Source: Caulobacteraceae bacterium UBA3198 (GTDB taxonomy: Bacteria > Pseudomonadota > Alphaproteobacteria > Caulobacterales > Caulobacteraceae). From it: 64,000 nt of DNA. Numbering within the stretch: position 1 is the first letter of the stretch; each line of letters begins with the position of its first letter. Under the pieces are notes generated by a model. That model searched no databases and had not been told where the DNA came from. It worked only from the letters and a program-made list of their open reading frames with translations. The DNA is taken from NCBI GenBank assembly GCA_002363865.1, contig DEWY01000013.1, positions 448,428 to 512,427 of the forward strand, written 5' to 3'. A program made the position numbers and the translations under genes. Positions 58,728 through 64,000 of the stretch are shown here, in pieces.

Positions 58728-61673
58728 ATGAACGATCAATCGATCCGGCGGCGACTGCTCGCCACCACCATGCTCGGCGCAGCCATGGCTGCAGCGCTCT
58801 CGGCCGCGCCGGCCGTCGCTCAGACAAGCGACGCCGCCGAGCTGCAGGAGATCATCGTCACCGGCTCGCGGATCCGCCGGGTCGAGGTGGACACCGCAGC
58901 GCCGGTCCTGTCCGTCGATCAGCAGTCCTTCACCGACCGCGGCGTGGTGCAGGTCGGCGATCTGATGAACCAGATCAGCTCCAACATCCCCAACTATCCG
59001 ATCGCCGCCGGCTCCGGCAGCGCGGCGGGCGCCGGCCAGCAGTTCCCCAACCTCTTCGGCCTGGGCGCCGGGCGCACGCTCACCCTGGTCAATGGTCGGC
59101 GTTTCGTGGCCTCGTCCAATGGTCTGGCCGGCTCGTCGGTGGACACCAACATGATCCCGCTGGGTCTTCTGGACCGGGTCGAGGTGGTGCAGGGCGGCGG
59201 CGCGGCCGTCTATGGCTCCGACGCCATCGCCGGCGTGATCAACTATGTGCTGAAGACAAATTTCGAAGGCGTCGAACTGGACGCTCAGACCGGGATTTCC
59301 TCGCGCAGCGACTATCCGGTCCACGCCCTGCGCGGGACCTTCGGCAAGAACTTCATGGACGACCGGGGCAATGTGGCCCTGAACCTGGAATGGTCGCAGA
59401 ACGACTCCCTGCTCGACTATGACCGGCCGCGGAGCAATCTCGGCCGCATCACCGTGCCCAACTCGGCCAACACCTCGAGCACCGACGGCATCCCCTCGGT
59501 GAAGGAAATCTTCGACGCCCGGTTTTGGGAGTTCAACCCCCAGGGCGTTATCTTCACCACACCTGCGCCAGTGCCGATGTTCCTGCTCGGCCAGCAGTTC
59601 ACCTCGGCCGGCGGGATCGCGGCCTATAACCCCGGCTCGATCCAGGGCGTGCCCTTCGCCAGCGGCGGAGACGGCCTGACCTATCGCGAGCTGGCCGCCC
59701 TGCGTACCGGGGTGGAGCGGTTCAGCGCCAACGCCATTGGCCATTTCGACCTGACCGACCGGGTCCGTCTGACCGGCGAGCTGCTCTATGGCCGCACCGA
59801 AGGCACCGACCCCTATGCGGCCCAGGCGAGCAACACCGTGCTCAACAACGCCGCCTCCGGCTCCGGCGTCATCGCGTTCACCCGCAACAACGCCTTCCTG
59901 ACCCCGGCCACAGTGGCCCAGCTCACCGCCCTGCGCCCGGCCTTCGGGGGCGGCGCGCCGCTCTTCCTGTCCAAGTGGTTCGATGATCTGCTGCCGACCC
60001 GGGAAGGCAATCAGGTCACCGAGAGCTACCGGGTCCTGGCCGGGCTGGAAGGCGATTTCGATTTCGCCGAGCGGAACTTCTACTGGAGCGCCACGGTCAG
60101 CCGCGGCGTGACTGATGGCCGGCAGGAAGCCTGGGGCGTCGACACCGCCCGCTTTAACAATGCGGTCAACGCTGTGCGCAACGGGGCAGGGACCATCGTC
60201 TGCGCCATCAACGCCGACGCCAGCACGGCCAATGACGACGCCGCCTGCGCGCCGATCAATCCGTTCGGAAACGGCAATGTCTCGCCCGAGGCGCGGGCCT
60301 ACGCCACGGTCCAGACCGGTCAGGAATTCTACAACGTCCAGGACAACTTCCTGGCCACCCTGGGCGGCGACCTCTTCGACCTGCCCGCTGGCCCCGCCAA
60401 GTTCTCCCTGGCCTATGAGTACCGTCGCGAAAGCGCCAAGTTCGTGCCGCTGGAGGCCTCCCAGCGGGGCCTGACCGGCTCGCGGGTGCCGACCGTGGCG
60501 ACCCGGGGCGAATACGACACCAACGAATACTCGGCCGAGCTTCTGATCCCGATCATCGGCGGGGACGTGACGCTGCCCTTCGCCCAGGCGGTGGACTTCG
60601 AAGGCGCCTTCCGGCGGGTGAAGAACTCCCTGGCCGGCAGTGAGGATGTCTGGGGCGCAGGTCTGCGCTGGGAGGTCTTCGAGGGCCTGACCCTGCGTGG
60701 ATCGCGCAGCCGCAACTTCCGCGCGCCCACCCTGGAACAGCTGCTGGCCCCGTCGCGCACCGCCCTGGCCAGCGTCGGCCAGGACCCCTGCGACGCCGAC
60801 CGCATTAGCGGCGGTCCGGCGCCGGCCACCCGCCTGGCCAACTGCCAGGCCCTGTTCGCCGCCAATCCGAGCTATGGCCCCTTGTCGACCTTCCAGAACC
60901 CGGCGGAGAACTTCGCCGCGGCCCTGGTGACCACCGGCGGCAATGCGGACCTGCGCAACGAGATCTCCGACACCATCACCTATGGCCTGATCTTCCAGCC
61001 GACCTTTGCGCCAGGCCTGACTCTGGTGGTGGACCGGATCGAGGTGGATCTGACCGACGGTCTGTCGCCGTTCACGCCGCAGAACTTCATGGAGACCTGC
61101 TACGACTCCAGCCCGCAGCCGGCTGACATCTGCAGCCGCTTCACCCGCGACGCCACCGGCGCCACGGCGACGGCCCAGACGACGACCTTCAACGCCGGTG
61201 AGGTCACCTATCGCGGCGAGACCTACTTCGCCGGCTACACCTTCTCGCCAGGCCGATTCTTCGGCGACGCCGACTGGGGGACCCTCGACCTGTCCATCGA
61301 GGCCACCCACACCGCTAAGCTGGAGACCTCAGTCACCGGTTTCGACCTCACCCGCTCGGATGGCACGGTGGCCATCCCCGACTGGACCACGCGGTTTGAC
61401 GCCCGCCATGTCCGCGGGCCGGTCCGGCTGACCTACTCGATGATCTACCTGCCCGAGGTGAAGGCCACGCCGACAGCGACCATCGAAAACAACCCCAACC
61501 CGATCATCGAGCGCAACATCCGTCACAGCGTCTCGGGGCAGTACGACTTCGGCAACTACACGGTGCGCGCCGGCGTCATAAACCTGACCGACGAAGAGCC
61601 GTCCTATCCGACCCGCAACCATGGCGACATCCTTGGCCGCCAGTACTATGTCGGCCTGAATGCCCGCTTCTAG
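58728..61673 (+). CDS. TonB-dependent receptor
   Basis: 981-residue outer-membrane transporter. Signal peptide (ending AVAQ, ~28), an EIIVTGSRI start of the plug domain (Ton-box-like, ~43), plug motifs NQISSNIPNYP and VYGSDAIAGVINYVLK, then a long 22-strand barrel ending in QYYVGLNARF (terminal Phe). There is no N-terminal STN signalling domain. ATG 58728 is used; ATG 58716 adds four residues. Located with peptidases, PLP enzymes and a permease, it probably imports peptides or an amino-acid conjugate rather than iron chelates. That is inference from neighbours. Confidence 0.93.
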   Translation: MNDQSIRRRLLATTMLGAAMAAALSAAPAVAQTSDAAELQEIIVTGSRIRRVEVDTAAPVLSVDQQSFTDRGVVQVGDLMNQISSNIPNYPIAAGSGSAAGAGQQFPNLFGLGAGRTLTLVNGRRFVASSNGLAGSSVDTNMIPLGLLDRVEVVQGGGAAVYGSDAIAGVINYVLKTNFEGVELDAQTGISSRSDYPVHALRGTFGKNFMDDRGNVALNLEWSQNDSLLDYDRPRSNLGRITVPNSANTSSTDGIPSVKEIFDARFWEFNPQGVIFTTPAPVPMFLLGQQFTSAGGIAAYNPGSIQGVPFASGGDGLTYRELAALRTGVERFSANAIGHFDLTDRVRLTGELLYGRTEGTDPYAAQASNTVLNNAASGSGVIAFTRNNAFLTPATVAQLTALRPAFGGGAPLFLSKWFDDLLPTREGNQVTESYRVLAGLEGDFDFAERNFYWSATVSRGVTDGRQEAWGVDTARFNNAVNAVRNGAGTIVCAINADASTANDDAACAPINPFGNGNVSPEARAYATVQTGQEFYNVQDNFLATLGGDLFDLPAGPAKFSLAYEYRRESAKFVPLEASQRGLTGSRVPTVATRGEYDTNEYSAELLIPIIGGDVTLPFAQAVDFEGAFRRVKNSLAGSEDVWGAGLRWEVFEGLTLRGSRSRNFRAPTLEQLLAPSRTALASVGQDPCDADRISGGPAPATRLANCQALFAANPSYGPLSTFQNPAENFAAALVTTGGNADLRNEISDTITYGLIFQPTFAPGLTLVVDRIEVDLTDGLSPFTPQNFMETCYDSSPQPADICSRFTRDATGATATAQTTTFNAGEVTYRGETYFAGYTFSPGRFFGDADWGTLDLSIEATHTAKLETSVTGFDLTRSDGTVAIPDWTTRFDARHVRGPVRLTYSMIYLPEVKATPTATIENNPNPIIERNIRHSVSGQYDFGNYTVRAGVINLTDEEPSYPTRNHGDILGRQYYVGLNARF

Positions 61674-61686
61674 GGCCAGACGGAAA

Positions 61687-61712
61687 ACGCCAGGCCCGCT
61701 TGGTTCTGGCGT
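61687..61712 (+). terminator. Hairpin between receptor and ornithine cyclodeaminase-family genes
   Basis: ACGCCAG, 12-base loop, CTGGCGT, 13 bp after the receptor stop. No T tract; it may only reduce read-through into the next gene. Confidence 0.35.
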
Positions 61713-61781
61713 CCCTGCGGGGGCGGCGCGGTGACCCCACCATCGCCCGCCCCCGTCTCCATCTTCAGGGAGGCTCGCCGC

Positions 61782-62720
61782 ATGGCCGCGCAGGCCGCCG
61801 ATCCCATCGTCATCGACGCCGCCGGCGTGCGCGATCGCCTGACCTACGCCGCCGCCATCCCGGTGGTCCGCGAGGCGATGATCGCACTCTCCGACGGCCG
61901 CGTGCGCCAGCACCTGCGCAGCTTCATTGGCCTGGGCGAGGGACGCACCTTCGCCATCATGCCCGCGGCCCTGTCGGCGGACGGCGTCTTCGGCGCCAAG
62001 CTGGTCAGCGTCTTCCACGACGGGAAGGGCCGCAAAGCCCATGAGGGGCTGGTGGTGATCTTCGACGGGGCCACCGGTGCGCCCGTCTGTCTGGCCGACG
62101 CTGCCGAGGTCACCGCGATCCGAACCGCCGCAGCCAGCGCCGTGGCCACCGAGGCCCTGGCGGCGCCCGGCGCCCGCAGCCTGGCGATCCTGGGTCTCGG
62201 CAAGCAGGCCCTGGCCCACCTCGAGGCCCTGCGCCTGGTCCGGCCCCTGGAGGACATCCGGGTCTGGGGTCGGGACTTCGGTCGCGCCCAGGTCTTCGCC
62301 GAACACCACGGTCTGCGCGCCTGTGAGACCGTCGCTGAGGCGGTCGATGGAGCGGAGATCATCTGCACCGTCACCGGCGCGGTTGATCCGATCCTGGAAG
62401 GCCGCCTGGTCTCGCCCGGCGCCCACGTCAACGCCGTCGGCTCCAGCGGCCCGGGTCAGGCGGAGATCGACACAGACCTGGTGTCCCGGTCCCGCTTCAT
62501 CGTCGATCATCGCGAGCATGTGCTGGCCCACGGGGGCGAGTTCCTGCGCTCGGGCCTGCCGACCGACCATATCGCCGCCGAAATCGGCGAGGTGCTGGCC
62601 GGTGCGAAACCGGGCCGCACCGCCGTCGATCAGATCACCGTCTACAAGTCCCTGGGGCATGCGGCCCAGGATCTGGCGGTCACAGACTGGCTCCATCGCC
62701 AGAAGGACAAGCGATCATGA
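61782..62720 (+). CDS. Ornithine cyclodeaminase/mu-crystallin family protein
   Basis: 312 residues from ATG 61782, which follows GGGAGG at 8 bp; GTG 61731 is in frame but poorly placed. NAD(H)-binding Rossmann fold LAILGLGKQALAHLEAL (~126-142), substrate-side FGAKLVSVFHD and the TVTGAVDPIL/NAVGSSGPGQAEID loops. The family includes ornithine and lysine cyclodeaminases, alanine dehydrogenases and ketimine reductases, so the substrate is not fixed. Coupled to the permease by ATGA overlap. Confidence 0.9.
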   Translation: MAAQAADPIVIDAAGVRDRLTYAAAIPVVREAMIALSDGRVRQHLRSFIGLGEGRTFAIMPAALSADGVFGAKLVSVFHDGKGRKAHEGLVVIFDGATGAPVCLADAAEVTAIRTAAASAVATEALAAPGARSLAILGLGKQALAHLEALRLVRPLEDIRVWGRDFGRAQVFAEHHGLRACETVAEAVDGAEIICTVTGAVDPILEGRLVSPGAHVNAVGSSGPGQAEIDTDLVSRSRFIVDHREHVLAHGGEFLRSGLPTDHIAAEIGEVLAGAKPGRTAVDQITVYKSLGHAAQDLAVTDWLHRQKDKRS

Positions 62721-64000
62721 GCGAGCCTGCGCCGTCTGCGGCCGACACCACAGGCCTGTTGCACCGGGGCGTCGACCTCTGGGCGGTGATTTCGCTTGGC
62801 CTTGGGACGGCGGTCGGGGTGGCGATCTTCTCGGTGATCGCGCCGGCCACGGCGCTCGCCGGACCCGGCATGCTGCTGGCGGTGCTGATCGCCGCCGTGC
62901 CGATGTTCGTGATTGCGGTGACCTACGCCTTCATGGGCTCGGCCCTGCCGACCTCGGGCGCCTCCTTCGAGTGGTCCCGGCGGTTTGTCAGCCCGTTCCT
63001 CGGCTTCATGATCGCCTGGCTGCGGATCGTCTCCAACCTGGGCGCCATCCTGGTCCTGGCTCTGGTGCTGGTCCGCTATCTGAACATGGTGGTCCCACTG
63101 CCCACCAAGCCGGCCATGTTCGGAATCTTCCTGCTCTTCTGGGGGGTGAACATGGTGGGCGTCGGGCTGGCCGGGCGCCTGCAGGTGCTGATGATCGCCG
63201 CCATGATCGGCCTCTTTCTCCTCTTCGCCGCCTGGGGCGCGCCGACGATCACGCCGCAAGCCTATGCACCGCTCCTGCCCCAGGGCTGGGCCGGCGTGTT
63301 CGCCGCCATCCCCCTGCTGATCGGCCTGTTCTTCGGCATCGAATCCTCCACCGAGATCGGCGATGAGGTGAAAAACCCCCGCCGGACCATCCCTCTGGGC
63401 CTGGCCCTGTCGATCCTGGCGGCGGTGGCCCTCTATCTGATGGTCGGCGGGGTCACCATGGGCGTCCTCGGCGCCGATGCGCTGGGGGCGAGCGAAACGC
63501 CGCTGCTGGACGCCGCGGAGGTCTTCATGGGGCCGCTCGCCAAGCCGCTGATCGTCACGGCCGCCGTGGTGGCCATCGGCACCTCGATCAACTCCCTCTA
63601 TCTGGGCTTTTCCCGGAACCTCTTCGCCATGGCCCGGGCCGGCATGCTGCCGGCCGCCATGATGAAGGTGCATCCGCGCACCGGCGCGCCCTATGTGGCG
63701 CTCAGCGCCATCCTGGCCGGCGCGACCCTGGGTCTGGCCGCGCCAATGAACCTGACCGCGCTCTTCCTGGCGGTGAACATCCCGACGCTGATCAAGTACG
63801 CCGGGGTCAACTTCGCAGCCGCCGTGGTGGTGCGCCGGCATCCGGAGATCTACGCGGCGGCCACCTTCCGCCTGTCGAAGCCCGCCACCCTGTTCTGGGC
63901 CTATGCCGGGACCGTCATGGCCGTGATCGTCGCCCTGCTGGGCCTGGGCGCCGACTGGACGCCCTATGTGGCCCTGGGGGTCTGGGCCCTGCTCGGGACC
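62717..64000 (+). CDS. Amino-acid permease (APC family), 3' end outside window
   Basis: The frame from ATG 62717 (overlapping the previous stop in ATGA) stays open to the window end, giving 428 visible residues. It starts with a short polar segment and RGVDLWAVISLGLGTAVGVAI, then about ten hydrophobic helices and the family loop IESSTEIGDEVKNPRRTIPLG (within ~210-230). It fits the amino acid-polyamine-organocation superfamily. It would bring amino acids into the cytoplasm for the adjacent cyclodeaminase-family enzyme and transaminases. Confidence 0.9.
   Translation, partial: MSEPAPSAADTTGLLHRGVDLWAVISLGLGTAVGVAIFSVIAPATALAGPGMLLAVLIAAVPMFVIAVTYAFMGSALPTSGASFEWSRRFVSPFLGFMIAWLRIVSNLGAILVLALVLVRYLNMVVPLPTKPAMFGIFLLFWGVNMVGVGLAGRLQVLMIAAMIGLFLLFAAWGAPTITPQAYAPLLPQGWAGVFAAIPLLIGLFFGIESSTEIGDEVKNPRRTIPLGLALSILAAVALYLMVGGVTMGVLGADALGASETPLLDAAEVFMGPLAKPLIVTAAVVAIGTSINSLYLGFSRNLFAMARAGMLPAAMMKVHPRTGAPYVALSAILAGATLGLAAPMNLTALFLAVNIPTLIKYAGVNFAAAVVVRRHPEIYAAATFRLSKPATLFWAYAGTVMAVIVALLGLGADWTPYVALGVWALLGT

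Noticed and set aside
58614..61310. 898-codon open frame on the minus strand
   Set aside because: It lies fully antisense to the TonB-dependent receptor, has no family features, and long antisense frames are expected in such high-GC coding DNA.
1..64000. CRISPR array, tRNA or rRNA genes
   Set aside because: No regularly spaced repeats and no cloverleaf or rRNA-like sequence were noticed on either strand; a covariance-model scan would be needed to exclude a tRNA fully.

Overview
The window is high-GC alphaproteobacterial DNA, most likely from Caulobacteraceae (Caulobacter or Phenylobacterium type). The basis is gene content: a Wzx/Wzy-type exopolysaccharide locus with a PssY-like initiating transferase, TonB-dependent receptors, a TorF-type porin, GTP-dependent PEP carboxykinase, the cysE-DUF3126 pair and Lrp-regulated PLP enzymes. 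This is inference from family content; no rRNA or tRNA gene was seen.

1-15618 is a surface-polysaccharide island. It opens with the 3' part of a GDP-mannose synthesis enzyme (ManC fused to an AGE-type isomerase). Then come a collapsed UDP-glucose dehydrogenase remnant, a WcaI-like glycosyltransferase, an acetyltransferase and an IS110/IS1111-type element whose transposase carries an amber codon. The minus strand follows: a complete KDO-making trio (kpsF/kdsD, kdsB, kdsA), an acetyltransferase, an unfamiliar glycosyltransferase, flippase, polymerase and GDP-fucose synthesis (fcl, gmd). From about 2.0 to 13.6 kb the DNA is visibly more A+T-rich than its flanks, which suggests acquisition. A decayed NAD-dependent epimerase (15716-16440) marks the border.

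16444-28329 is a second, better kept polysaccharide block: cysQ, the initiating sugar transferase, galE, a Wzc-type tyrosine autokinase, an outer-membrane barrel, an Ala-rich secreted protein, an O-antigen ligase/polymerase, a transglutaminase-like lipoprotein and a Wza/GumB-type export protein. Together the two blocks encode nucleotide-sugar supply, lipid-linked assembly, flipping, polymerisation and export.

28489-49364 is mainly housekeeping and accessory genes: pckG, an AbiE-like pair, a CapD/FlaA1-type epimerase, a porin, SDR, queF, nitroreductase, Nudix, cysE-DUF3126, a hybrid histidine kinase, hydrolases, a TetR regulator, a Phd-PemK toxin-antitoxin pair, phoH (with an intrinsic-terminator-like hairpin in its leader), a gamma carbonic anhydrase and a thioesterase.

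49467-64000 looks like an amino-acid/peptide utilisation region: two paralogous Lrp/AsnC regulators, two aminotransferase-family enzymes, two S10 serine carboxypeptidase-like proteins, a TonB-dependent receptor, an ornithine cyclodeaminase-family enzyme and an amino-acid permease cut by the window end. Each Lrp gene is followed on the same strand by a target with the same promoter layout: a 13-bp imperfect palindrome, exactly 33 nt, then GATAAT. Each Lrp gene also has a GCAT-N5-ATGC site 26-27 nt before its own start. A DUF2391/TIGR02588 membrane pair and a VapBC module sit between the two halves.
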